Below, piece after piece: positions 1-7,508 of a DNA stretch of 21,354 bases. Both the position numbers and the translations under genes were made by a program. The DNA comes from an uncultured Clostridia bacterium. GTDB lineage: Bacteria; Bacillota; Clostridia; TANB77; CAG-508. How positions within the stretch are numbered: position 1 is the stretch's first letter; the number at the start of each line of letters is the position of its first letter. The stretch is taken from contig CALXJL010000013.1 in assembly GCA_944388615.1 (NCBI GenBank), forward strand, positions 1-21,354. Direction: 5' to 3'. The notes below the pieces were generated by a model that saw only the letters and a list, made by a program, of their open reading frames with translations, made no database searches and was not told where the DNA came from.

Positions 1-1605
1 TTCTTTTGGAACAACACCACCAACGATTTTGCTCTCAAATTCAATACCTTTACCTGGCTCTAATGGTTCCATTTCTAACCAAACATGACCATATTGTCCA
101 CGTCCACCTGATTGACGAATGAATTTTCCTTCTACTTTTACTTTATTTCTAATTGTTTCCTTATAAGAAACTTGTGGTTTACCTACATTACATTCTACCT
201 TGAATTCTCTTTTTAATCTATCTACAATTATGTCTAAGTGTAATTCACCCATACCTGCAATTATAGTTTGACCTGTTTCATGATCTGTATATGTTTTGAA
301 TGTTGGATCCTCTTCAGCAAGTTTAGCTAAAGCTATACCCATTTTTTCGCTATTTGCTTTATCTTTTGGCTCTATAGCTATATCTATAACTGGCTCTGGG
401 AATTCCATTGACTCTAATATAACTGGATGTGCTGGATCACAAAGTGTATCTCCTGTAGATACTTCTTTTAATCCAACTGCAGCAGCTATATCTCCTGCAT
501 ATACTTTTTCTATATCTTCTCTATGATTTGCATGCATTAATAGAATTCTTCCTATTCTATCTTTCTTTTCCTTAGTAGCATTTAATACAGTTGAACCTGC
601 ATCTAATGTACCAGAATATACTCTAAAGAAACATAGTTTTCCAACAAATGGATCTGTTGCTATTTTAAATGCTAATGCTGAGAATGGTTCAGTATCACTT
701 GTTTTTCTTTCAGTTTCTGTTCCATCTTCATTTATACCTTTTATAGGTGGTATATCTAATGGTGATGGCATATAATCTACTATAGCATTTAATAACTCTT
801 GAACACCTTTGTTTTTATATGAAGAACCACAAGTTACTGGAACTATAGTATTATCTATTGTTCCTTTTCTTAATCCTTTTTTAATCTCTTCCTCTGTAAG
901 TTCTCCTTCTTCTAGGTATTTCATCATTAAATCATCATCTTGTTCAGCAGCTGCTTCTATCATTGCTGCTCTATAAGTTTCAGCATCTGCTTTCATATCT
1001 TCTGGAATATCGCATTCTTCAATTTCTCTTCCTAAATCATCTTTATGAACAAATGCTCTCATTTTTATTAAATCTACAATTCCTTGGAAATTATCTTCTG
1101 CACCAATTGGTAATTGGATTGGAACTGCATTTGCATTTAATCTTGTTTTCATTTGCTCAACACATGAAAAGAAATCTGCACCAAGTATATCCATTTTATT
1201 AACATATGCCATTCTTGGTACTCTATATTTATCAGCTTGTCTCCAAACAGTTTCAGATTGTGGTTGAACACCACCTTTTGCTGCAAGTACAAGTACTGAT
1301 CCATCTAATACTCTTAATGATCTTTCAACTTCAACAGTGAAATCAACGTGACCTGGAGTATCTATAATATTAATTCTATTTCCTAACCATTGGCATGTTG
1401 TAGCAGCAGAAGTAATTGTAATACCTCTTTCTTGCTCTTGTTCCATCCAGTCCATTGTAGCTGCACCTTCATGAACCTCACCTATTTTATGTGTTTTACC
1501 TGTATAGAAAAGTATTCTTTCGGTTGTTGTTGTTTTACCAGCATCAATGTGAGCCATGATTCCTATATTTCTTGTCTTTTCTAAAGGAAATTCTCTTCCA
1601 GCCAT
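1..1605 (-). CDS. fusA: Elongation factor G, N-terminal 535 residues (3' end outside window)
   Basis: EF-G is the cytoplasmic GTPase that moves tRNA and mRNA through the ribosome after peptide bond formation and helps RRF recycle ribosomes. The minus strand is open from an ATG at 1605 to the window edge, giving 535 of about 690 residues. The G domain is clear: P-loop AHIDAGKT at about residues 18-25, DTPGH near residue 82, and NKMD further on. The reading continues through domains II and III into domain IV. The start is fixed by a GGAGG about 10 nt upstream (1616-1620). It is the third gene of the str operon, 97 bp after rpsG; I see no convincing terminator or promoter in that gap, so co-transcription from the rpsL promoter is likely. 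tuf, which often follows, would lie outside the window. Nothing looks damaged. Confidence 0.97.
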   Translation of the reverse strand, partial: MAGREFPLEKTRNIGIMAHIDAGKTTTTERILFYTGKTHKIGEVHEGAATMDWMEQEQERGITITSAATTCQWLGNRINIIDTPGHVDFTVEVERSLRVLDGSVLVLAAKGGVQPQSETVWRQADKYRVPRMAYVNKMDILGADFFSCVEQMKTRLNANAVPIQLPIGAEDNFQGIVDLIKMRAFVHKDDLGREIEECDIPEDMKADAETYRAAMIEAAAEQDDDLMMKYLEEGELTEEEIKKGLRKGTIDNTIVPVTCGSSYKNKGVQELLNAIVDYMPSPLDIPPIKGINEDGTETERKTSDTEPFSALAFKIATDPFVGKLCFFRVYSGTLDAGSTVLNATKEKKDRIGRILLMHANHREDIEKVYAGDIAAAVGLKEVSTGDTLCDPAHPVILESMEFPEPVIDIAIEPKDKANSEKMGIALAKLAEEDPTFKTYTDHETGQTIIAGMGELHLDIIVDRLKREFKVECNVGKPQVSYKETIRNKVKVEGKFIRQSGGRGQYGHVWLEMEPLEPGKGIEFESKIVGGVVPKE

Positions 1606-1702
1606 TTTTGCTTTTCCTCCTTTTTTATTTTCATTATATTTATACAACTTCTTTTTTAGTAAGTTTATATAATATTAGTACATTACTAGTGTACCTATTT
1701 TT

Positions 1703-2173
1703 TTACCATTTATAATGTGCAAATGCTTTATTAGCTTCTGCCATTCTATGCATATCTTCTTTTTTCTTGAATGCTCCACCATTTCCAGCTATTGCATCTA
1801 ATATTTCTGCAGCTAATTTTGTAGCCATTGTTTTTTCATGTCTTTTTCTACTATATATAACTAGCCATCTTAGACCTAATGTTTGTCTTCTTTCTGGTCT
1901 TATTTCTATTGGAACTTGATATGTAGCTCCACCTATTCTTCTAGCTTTTACTTCTAGAACTGGCATTACATTATTAAGTGCTGCTTCAAATACTTCTAAT
2001 GGATCTTTTTGCTCTTTTTCTTTTATTATATCGAATGCATCATATACTATTTTTTGAGCAACTGTTTTTTTACCATCTAGCATTACATTGTTTATTAATT
2101 TTGTAACAACTTTGCTATTATATATTGGATCTGGTAAAACTTCTCTTTTTGCTATATATCCTTTTCTTGGCAC
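1703..2173 (-). CDS. rpsG: 30S ribosomal protein S7
   Basis: S7 is a primary binder of the 3' major domain of 16S rRNA and nucleates assembly of the 30S head near the E site. The product is 156 residues, the normal bacterial length. It begins [16 protein letters not shown], carries the conserved [14 protein letters not shown] helix, and ends in the usual [15 protein letters not shown]. The start codon is GTG (2171-2173), 7 nt after a perfect AGGAGGG (about 2181-2187), so the assignment is firm despite the non-ATG start. It sits between rpsL and fusA in the canonical str order. The 158-bp spacer upstream is unusually long and can fold. S7 is the known translational repressor of the str operon in E. 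coli, which makes that spacer a plausible regulatory site here, but that is inference. Confidence 0.98.
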   Translation of the reverse strand: MPRKGYIAKREVLPDPIYNSKVVTKLINNVMLDGKKTVAQKIVYDAFDIIKEKEQKDPLEVFEAALNNVMPVLEVKARRIGGATYQVPIEIRPERRQTLGLRWLVIYSRKRHEKTMATKLAAEILDAIAGNGGAFKKKEDMHRMAEANKAFAHYKW

Positions 2174-2197
2174 TATTCTTCCCTCCTTATATTTTTT

Positions 2198-2306
2198 GAT
2201 ACTTAATCTTTTTAGTATCTCGGTACTCAGAAAAACTTTTGTTTTTCCGTATAGTGCTATCTATTCTAAATTTAAGCACCTTAAATTTTAGTAAGAGTTA
2301 GCACTA
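2198..2306 (-). promoter_or_regulatory. Structured rpsL-rpsG intercistronic RNA
   Basis: In the transcript this spacer can form three stem-loops just upstream of the rpsG ribosome binding site. The first has an outer 8-bp stem (2252-2259 with 2299-2306, perfect TAGTGCTA dyad) enclosing a 9-bp AAATTTAAG hairpin (2268-2276 with 2280-2288). The second is a 9-bp stem with one G-U pair (2228-2236 with 2241-2249, loop of four). The third is a 6-bp stem (2198-2203 with 2214-2219). The pairing is visible in the sequence; a role in S7 feedback or in setting the rpsL:rpsG ratio is inference. In AT-rich DNA some of these stems could arise by chance, but the 8+9 bp nested pair is harder to dismiss. Confidence 0.45.
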
Positions 2307-2331
2307 AATTTTGATTATCGTTCTTTAAATT

Positions 2332-2745
2332 TTATTTTTTTGGTTTTTTAGCTCCATATTTAGAACGAGCTTGCATTCTGTCTTTAACTCCTGCTGTATC
2401 TAAAGTTCCTCTTATTATATGATATCTAACACCTGGAAGGTCTTTTACTCTTCCTCCTCTTATAAGAACAACACTATGTTCTTGTAAATTGTGTCCTATC
2501 CCTGGAATATAAGATGTAACTTCATAACCATTTGAAAGTCTAACTCTGGCAACTTTTCTTAAAGCTGAGTTTGGTTTCTTAGGTGTTACTGTTTTTACTA
2601 CTGTACATACACCTCTTTTTTGTGGTGATCTTTTATTTGTTAATTTCTTTTTCATTGAATTATAACCATGTTGTAATGCTGGTGCTGTAGATTTTGCCTT
2701 TGTTGTTTTTCTTCCTTTTCTTACTAATTGATTAATTGTTGGCAC
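2332..2745 (-). CDS. rpsL: 30S ribosomal protein S12
   Basis: S12 lines the decoding centre of the 30S subunit and affects tRNA selection accuracy. The 137-residue product starts [13 protein letters not shown], has [24 protein letters not shown] and [13 protein letters not shown], and ends [10 protein letters not shown]. About 13 residues between APALQ and PQKRGV lengthen the N-terminal part relative to the E. coli protein, which I know as normal for clostridial S12. The lysines at residues 56 and 101, equivalent to E. coli K43 and K88, are both intact, so no classical streptomycin-resistance substitution is visible. The start codon is GTG (2743-2745) behind AGGAGG at about 2755-2760. It is the first gene of rpsL-rpsG-fusA, with a consensus promoter and a dyad in its short leader. 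Confidence 0.98.
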   Translation of the reverse strand: MPTINQLVRKGRKTTKAKSTAPALQHGYNSMKKKLTNKRSPQKRGVCTVVKTVTPKKPNSALRKVARVRLSNGYEVTSYIPGIGHNLQEHSVVLIRGGRVKDLPGVRYHIIRGTLDTAGVKDRMQARSKYGAKKPKK

Positions 2746-2769
2746 TTAAATTTCACCTCCTAAAAATTA

Positions 2770-2819
2770 ATATACCGCTACGGAAATGCTATTTCTAGCA
2801 ATTACCATTAGCGGTATAT
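2770..2819 (-). promoter_or_regulatory. 11-bp dyad over the rpsL transcription start and leader
   Basis: A perfect 11-bp inverted repeat (ATATACCGCTA, 2770-2780, with its complement at 2809-2819) surrounds a smaller TGCTA/TAGCA hairpin with a 4-nt loop (2787-2791 and 2796-2800). It begins immediately after the -10 box, so the expected start point (about 2812-2815) falls inside the upstream arm. It could be a DNA operator, or a hairpin at the very 5' end of the mRNA that would still keep about 7 bp. A short U run just after the stem (about 2763-2767) leaves attenuation open. The rpsL ribosome binding site follows within about 10 nt. Confidence 0.55.
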
Positions 2820-2848
2820 ATTCTATCATCTTTAATTTACTATGTCAA
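2820..2848 (-). promoter_or_regulatory. Sigma-A promoter of the str operon
   Basis: On the minus strand the -35 is a perfect TTGACA (2843-2848), the spacer is exactly 17 bp and the -10 is TAGAAT (2820-2825), one base from consensus. The predicted start is near 2813, giving a leader of about 70 nt before the rpsL GTG. This is the closest match to consensus in the window, fitting a ribosomal protein operon. Confidence 0.8.
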
Positions 2849-2896
2849 TGGTTTTAGCAATTTTTTCTAGTAATTTCATTAGTACATTTGTTTTTG

Positions 2897-3838
2897 TTAA
2901 TTTCGTTCAGCATTATCTAAAGTAGTTTGAGTAGTTTCGCTTTGTTGGCTATTATTTTGCTTTGCATCTTCTCCTTTTGCATATTTCTTTGTAACTTCAC
3001 TTATATTTTTCTGCTCTTCAGGAGTTGCCTTCGTAACAAATTTTGTTCTACTTGACAATTTAGTTTTCTGAGAACTTACTTTACTCATCAATTTTTCAAA
3101 CAAGTTTCCGCCCTTTACCTTATCTTGTATCTTAAGGTCTTTTACCTCTTTAGCCATATTTTTCAAATCTTCAATTTCAGCTTTTCTATCTTCTTCATCT
3201 AACTCTGATATTTCTTTTTCTTTTCTTTTAACAATCTTACCTATTTCAGAAATAGGATCAAATTTCTTTAATTGATCTTTTGCAATTTCTTCTTTTTCCG
3301 TATGTTTTTCAATATGCTTAAATCTATTTTCTATACCTCTATACATTTTACTACCTAGCAATGTTTGTTTAATTTGTTCTTCTATTTTCTTATCAATAGT
3401 CCCTTCTGCTACTAACCCACTGTCTAGATATAATTCCATTACTTTTTTCTTAGCATTTAGCATATCTTCTCTTGCTTCATTTGCTGATTGTTCTTCTGTT
3501 TCTGATTGTTCTTCTTCTGTTTCTGATATTTTAGCTGTTTCTATTAATTTTGTTCTATTTTTAAAGATTTTATCAAATACTGATAATTTTATTCCTTTTC
3601 CAGTAATTCCTTCTACCTCATTTATTATCAATCTTTTTGCAATTTTATTATGTTTTTTTAAAGTATCTTCACTCAATTCAGATTTTGTTAAATCATATTC
3701 AATTTGTATTGGCTCATCCCCTTCAAAATATGATTTATTTATAGCAGCACCTATATAACTATTTAAAAATTCATCTCTTGAATCTTTATCTTGAATTTTA
3801 GACAATAAACTTATAACTACAGGATCTAGATTTCTCAT
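2897..3838 (-). CDS. Unrecognised coiled-coil protein, 3' part of a frameshifted gene
   Basis: This 313-codon frame is best read as the C-terminal part of the gene that begins at 5000. Its first residues (MRNLDPVVIS) match the neighbouring 735-residue protein at LDPAVIS (residue 276). The match continues upstream of this ATG in the same frame: TAIGM before RNLDP corresponds to TAMGL before RHLDP. The homology therefore crosses the apparent start, and there is no ribosome binding site in front of it. A second shared motif, KFDP, is at residues 192-195 here and 560-563 in the paralogue. The rest is charged and helical, with EEEQSETEEQ-type stretches and a Q/S/T-rich tail. No signal peptide or membrane segment is visible. 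I do not recognise the family and assign no function. No clear terminator lies between its stop and the rpsL promoter. Confidence 0.7.
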   Translation of the reverse strand: MRNLDPVVISLLSKIQDKDSRDEFLNSYIGAAINKSYFEGDEPIQIEYDLTKSELSEDTLKKHNKIAKRLIINEVEGITGKGIKLSVFDKIFKNRTKLIETAKISETEEEQSETEEQSANEAREDMLNAKKKVMELYLDSGLVAEGTIDKKIEEQIKQTLLGSKMYRGIENRFKHIEKHTEKEEIAKDQLKKFDPISEIGKIVKRKEKEISELDEEDRKAEIEDLKNMAKEVKDLKIQDKVKGGNLFEKLMSKVSSQKTKLSSRTKFVTKATPEEQKNISEVTKKYAKGEDAKQNNSQQSETTQTTLDNAERN

Positions 3839-5000
3839 TCCAATTGCTGTTAAAGCTCCGGTCTTTTGCTTCTTTAACCATTTCTTTTATATCTATTCCT
3901 TTCGCTTCTTTTAAAGTTTTATATAACGATTTTTTACGTTCCGCATAAGTAGTATCATCTAATTCCATATCAATTTCATATGTTTCATCTTTATATGTAA
4001 GTGTTGCTTTATTTTTCCTTGCAGACATTCTTATTATTGGTGTATCTTGTTTTGTTGGTGGCTCTGGAGTTCCACTTGTTGGTGGTTCTGGTGTTCCACT
4101 TGTTGGTGGTTCTGGTGTTCCACTTGTTGGTGGCTCTGGAGTTCCACCTGTTGGTGGCTCTGGAGTTCCACTTGTTGGTGGTTCTGGAGTTCCACTTGTT
4201 GGTGGTTCTGGTGTTCCACTTGTTGGTGGCTCTGGAGTTCCACTTGTTGGTGGTTTTTGTTCTCCTTTTTCTGATGATTCTTTTTTTATACTTGGTTGTA
4301 ACTCTAACTTAATATCATATTTTTTTGCCAAATCCTTATTCTTCTTTATTTCTCTTAGATTATACTCATATTCTTCTCTAGCAGTTTTATATTGAGTAAA
4401 TTTCTTTCCTTCTTCAATGGCCTTCTCTTCCTCCGCAGCTTTTTCCTCTTGAGTTTTATAACTATTAATTTTATCCGTATTACTACTTTTATTTTCTTTT
4501 AATTCAGTATTTTCTTTTTTTAATTCATCATTTTTATCAGATAATTCTTTAACTCTATCAAGATCACCAATTTCTCTATATTTATTAATTTGTTTCAAAT
4601 TGTATTCTATTTTGGCATTATTATGAGATATTTTAAAATCCAAATTTGTATTTTCTGTAATCAGACTATCTTTTTTCTGTTGTATTTGAACTTTATTTAA
4701 ATTAATATAGTTATCATATAAATCTTTATTTCTTTCTCTTAAAATATTTATTATCTGTTCTATAGAATATTTTACAGTTTTCTTATGCCCCTGTATTTTC
4801 TCTTCTGATTGTTTTACTTGTTCTACTTTTTCCATATAAAGTGGATCTGTTTTATATTCTTCACCAATCAGCTCTTTAAGATCCTTTCTCTCTTTTTTAA
4901 GTTTTTCCAATTTTATTTTTTCAGGTTCTAGATTATTTTTTATTGTATATTCTAATGTCTTCTTATTTCTGTTAATCTTTTCCTCCATTTCTTTATTCAT
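3798..5000 (-). CDS. Unrecognised coiled-coil protein with PPTSGTPE repeats, 5' part of a frameshifted gene
   Basis: The frame is open from a TTG at 5018, but the ATG at 5000 (MNKEMEEK) has a good AAAGGAG 8 nt upstream (5009-5015) and is preferred, giving 400 residues. Residues 1-240 are highly charged and predicted coiled coil (K/E/N/L-rich). Residues 250-313 are eight PPTSGTPE repeats. A short beta-like segment follows (NKATLTYKDETYEIDMEL), the counterpart of YKIIISAEDE (about 211-220) in the paralogue. After MVKEAK the frame leaves the homology and ends in 17-20 unrelated residues. Removing one A from the A4 run at 3864-3867 would join it to the 2897-3838 frame, giving about 700 residues, close to the paralogue's 735. 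It has its own promoter. It lacks signal peptide or membrane features, so it is probably cytoplasmic. Function unknown. Confidence 0.7.
   Translation of the reverse strand: MNKEMEEKINRNKKTLEYTIKNNLEPEKIKLEKLKKERKDLKELIGEEYKTDPLYMEKVEQVKQSEEKIQGHKKTVKYSIEQIINILRERNKDLYDNYINLNKVQIQQKKDSLITENTNLDFKISHNNAKIEYNLKQINKYREIGDLDRVKELSDKNDELKKENTELKENKSSNTDKINSYKTQEEKAAEEEKAIEEGKKFTQYKTAREEYEYNLREIKKNKDLAKKYDIKLELQPSIKKESSEKGEQKPPTSGTPEPPTSGTPEPPTSGTPEPPTSGTPEPPTGGTPEPPTSGTPEPPTSGTPEPPTSGTPEPPTKQDTPIIRMSARKNKATLTYKDETYEIDMELDDTTYAERKKSLYKTLKEAKGIDIKEMVKEAKDRSFNSNWNEKSRSCSYKFIV
4057..4248 (-). repeat. 24-bp tandem repeat, eight units, encoding PPTSGTPE
   Basis: Eight head-to-tail 24-bp units run from 4057 to 4248 with a half unit to 4260. 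On the plus strand each unit begins GGTGG and ends CTTGTT. They differ only at a few positions: ggctct or ggttct, gagtt or gtgtt, and one unit with CACCTG, which changes Ser to Gly. The period is a multiple of three, so copy-number change keeps the frame. The product is a rigid Pro/Thr/Gly linker between the coiled coil and the beta-like segment. The paralogue lacks it. Confidence 0.95.
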
Positions 5001-5058
5001 AAATATTTCTCCTTTCAATTATTAATCTCTTACTTATTAATAATCATATACATCTTAT

Positions 5059-5087
5059 ATTTTAACATAAAACTACCTTTATTTCAA
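5059..5087 (-). promoter_or_regulatory. Promoter of the repeat-containing coiled-coil gene
   Basis: TTGAAA (5082-5087), a 17-bp spacer and TAAAAT (5059-5064) on the minus strand, about 50 bp upstream of the ATG at 5000. It lies just beyond the terminator of the gene before it, which supports independent transcription. Confidence 0.55.
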
Positions 5088-5129
5088 GTTTTACCCAGTT
5101 TTTTCACTTATTTTCAACTTTTAAATCCA

Positions 5130-5190
5130 TTAAATATAAAAATAGTGCAAATAAAATACAAAATTCATTATATTTTATTCACACTATTTT
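5130..5190 (-). terminator. Rho-independent terminator after the 735-residue coiled-coil gene
   Basis: The transcript can pair 5182-5190 with 5139-5147 (9 bp) and 5171-5179 with 5150-5158 (9 bp), separated by a 2-nt mismatch, with a 12-nt loop. It is followed by TTTTTATATTT. The stem starts about 10 bp after the TAA at 5200. It is AT-rich and therefore only moderately stable. Confidence 0.65.
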
Positions 5191-5199
5191 ACAGTAAAT

Positions 5200-7407
5200 T
5201 TACACATTACTTACTTTGCCAGATAAAACTTGTTTTACTAAATTAACTTTTTTACTCACAATTTGTTTTTTGCTTCTTCCCTCTTGTTCTACTGTTCTTC
5301 TAGTGGCATTAAGAATAGCTTTTTCATGATCTATAGGTGTTTCTACCCTAAGGCTATTTTTAAATTCCTTTACTGTTTGGAATTTACGTTCTAAGGCCTC
5401 TGATATTTTTAAATCTTCATCTACTACTGCATCATCTTCTCCCTGTATCAAGATTTCACATGAAGTTTCACTATCATTTTCCTCCACTTTTGCATTTTGC
5501 TCATTTATTGTCTCATCTAATAGAGATGTTCTTTCTATTTTATTATCACATTTTAATTCGCAAATCTCCTTAACTATAGCCCTATATTTTTCTTCTATCT
5601 CTTCAAACAATTCTTTATTAGCCTGTCTTCTTAATATAGTCTGAGCTTCTTCACTTCCCTTTTTATATGTAAACATTTCTTTTTCCATGTCTTTTATTTG
5701 TTCACTTATTACATTATAAGGATCAAATTTTATTAATAATGTTCTACTTCCTGATTTATTTGTTTCTATATCATATTGTATTTGTTGAATATATTCTATT
5801 AATATTTTAGAAATTTGTGAAGTAGACTTTCCTTGCACGCATATTGCTTCTATTTTATTCATAGCTTCATCATAAATACTCTTTTTAAAACTTTCTATTA
5901 CTTTTTTTAGTTTTGCAGAACACTCAATTTGTGTATCTAACTCTAATAAATAAATATTTATAGCAACTTTTTTATAATCATTATTAATCTTTTCTATTTT
6001 AGATTTTAATTCTTCTATTTCCTCTAGTTTACTACAAAAAGACATTTCCTCTTCTAAGTTTATTATACTATCTTCCATTTCTTTTAAATATAATGAAACT
6101 TCTTTTGAAATATTAAAATCAATTAATTCCTTTGCTACCTTTTCGGAAATTTTACCTTTTCCCCTAACTTCTTTTATCTTTCTATTTAATACTGCTTGTA
6201 AATAATCTCCTAATGGAGTATTAAAATTAACGCCTTTTTCATTAAATAAATTAATAATATTTTTTCTTATTTTATTAAAATTATTTTCCGCTTCTTCTTG
6301 TAATTTTTCTATTTCTGCTGCTTTTAATGCAAGAACTTTTTTGTTTTTACCATAATATAAACCTGCTACACTTGGTACTTTTTTTCTTTTTACTAACCTT
6401 TTAGCTAATTTTTGATATGCAATAAAAGATTTTTTATCAAAACTTGACCACTCTAAATTATATTCCACTAAACTCATTTTTGTTGTTTTATCTAATGCAG
6501 ATTTTATGTAAGAATCTAACAACTGTTGTTTTATTTGATTATCTTTTATTGTAATAATTGCCGAAATAACCGCTGGATCTAAGTGTCTCAATCCCATTGC
6601 CGTTTTTTGATTCATAATTTGTTTTAATCTATCTTTTATTTCTTTTTTACCTAAAATATTATTTCTTGTATAATTAAATCTTGAAGGACTCATTCCTGTA
6701 ATGTTTATTTTACCTAATAGTTCACTCCCACAATATATATATGCCATTTCATCTTCTGCTGAAATAATTATTTTATATTTATCTGCATTTTTTTCATTAT
6801 TTTTTAATTCTGCAATTTTTCTTTTTTGTTCAGCAACTATTTCTGCCTTAACTTCATCTATTTTTTCTTGTTGCTCACTAGTTCTTTTAGGTGTTGAATC
6901 TTTAGCTATATTGTTGTTTTTTACTTCATTTATTATATCCTCTGTTTTTTGTGGAAGATTTTTTTCTACTCTTTTAGATAATCTCTCTATTTTTTCTATA
7001 CTTAAATATTTATTAATAAACTCTAAATCCTTAATTTTCTTTTTGGTTGCAGTCATTTTTTTGTTAATCTTTTTTTCTTCAGTCTGCAATTTTTTCATAG
7101 TTTTTTTGTACAAATCTTCATCTTTTTTTGAAGGATTTTTCATATTATTCATATTAATTTCAGTATCTTCTTGTGATTTTTTTATGTCCTCATATTTATG
7201 GGTAGAAACATCCAATGACTTCTCTGCCTTTTGTCTCTCTTCCGATACCTTAATTTCTATACTTTCAATCATTTCTTCTATCTTTGATTGATATTCACTT
7301 TTTTTCTTTTCTATTTCTTCATTATTATAATCAGTTGCATTTATCTCATGAACCATTTCTTTTTTTAGTTTTATTGCATCATCTAATTTCTTATAAATTT
7401 CTTCCAT
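5200..7407 (-). CDS. Unrecognised large coiled-coil protein (735 residues), paralogue of the split gene at 2897-5000
   Basis: Residues 1-205 are Lys/Glu-rich and helical, consistent with long coiled coils. A short beta-like segment follows (about 211-236: YKIIIS, AYIYCGSELLGKINI), then the motif TAMGLRHLDPAVIS (269-282), shared almost residue for residue with the split neighbour. More charged helices run through about 370-630, with a second shared motif, KFDP, at 560-563, and the C-terminal tail is basic. There is no signal peptide, membrane helix or recognisable catalytic motif, so it is probably a cytoplasmic structural or scaffold protein; that is inference. The ATG at 7407 follows GGAGG at 7420-7424, with a rather long spacing of 12 nt. 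It has its own promoter and terminator. It lies between trmFO and the str operon, where I know of no conserved gene. I do not recognise the family. Confidence 0.85.
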   Translation of the reverse strand: MEEIYKKLDDAIKLKKEMVHEINATDYNNEEIEKKKSEYQSKIEEMIESIEIKVSEERQKAEKSLDVSTHKYEDIKKSQEDTEINMNNMKNPSKKDEDLYKKTMKKLQTEEKKINKKMTATKKKIKDLEFINKYLSIEKIERLSKRVEKNLPQKTEDIINEVKNNNIAKDSTPKRTSEQQEKIDEVKAEIVAEQKRKIAELKNNEKNADKYKIIISAEDEMAYIYCGSELLGKINITGMSPSRFNYTRNNILGKKEIKDRLKQIMNQKTAMGLRHLDPAVISAIITIKDNQIKQQLLDSYIKSALDKTTKMSLVEYNLEWSSFDKKSFIAYQKLAKRLVKRKKVPSVAGLYYGKNKKVLALKAAEIEKLQEEAENNFNKIRKNIINLFNEKGVNFNTPLGDYLQAVLNRKIKEVRGKGKISEKVAKELIDFNISKEVSLYLKEMEDSIINLEEEMSFCSKLEEIEELKSKIEKINNDYKKVAINIYLLELDTQIECSAKLKKVIESFKKSIYDEAMNKIEAICVQGKSTSQISKILIEYIQQIQYDIETNKSGSRTLLIKFDPYNVISEQIKDMEKEMFTYKKGSEEAQTILRRQANKELFEEIEEKYRAIVKEICELKCDNKIERTSLLDETINEQNAKVEENDSETSCEILIQGEDDAVVDEDLKISEALERKFQTVKEFKNSLRVETPIDHEKAILNATRRTVEQEGRSKKQIVSKKVNLVKQVLSGKVSNV

Positions 7408-7473
7408 TTTCGTATTTTTCCTCCAAAAACATCTTTATCCTTTTTGTTTCTCATTTTTTTATCCTTTTTCGTT

Positions 7474-7502
7474 ATTTTATCATATCATATTTTTCATTTC
7501 AA
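7474..7502 (-). promoter_or_regulatory. Promoter of the 735-residue coiled-coil gene
   Basis: TTGAAA (7497-7502), 17-bp spacer, TAAAAT (7474-7479) on the minus strand, directly after the trmFO stop at 7509. The boxes are identical to those before the paralogous gene and before topA. No terminator separates trmFO from this site, so some read-through from the upstream operon is possible. Confidence 0.55.
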
Positions 7503-7508
7503 GCTTTA

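Noticed and set aside
1606..1702. Separate promoter or terminator before fusA
   Set aside because: A TATAAT-like box is present (about 1633-1638), but no acceptable -35 at 16-18 bp, and only 5-bp hairpins; not enough to call.
4057..4260. CRISPR array
   Set aside because: The 24-bp units abut without spacers and are in-frame coding repeats.
4001..4312. Open plus- and minus-strand frames through the 24-bp repeat (Trp/Cys-rich, Leu-rich or His/Gln-rich products)
   Set aside because: They exist only because a 24-bp period keeps every frame open; no ribosome binding site, and the PPTSGTPE frame is the one continuous with the gene.
6701..7291. A 196-codon plus-strand frame with a membrane-like Phe/Ser/Ile-rich product
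   Set aside because: It is the antisense of the Lys/Glu-rich coiled-coil gene; antisense of such codons gives hydrophobic strings by default.
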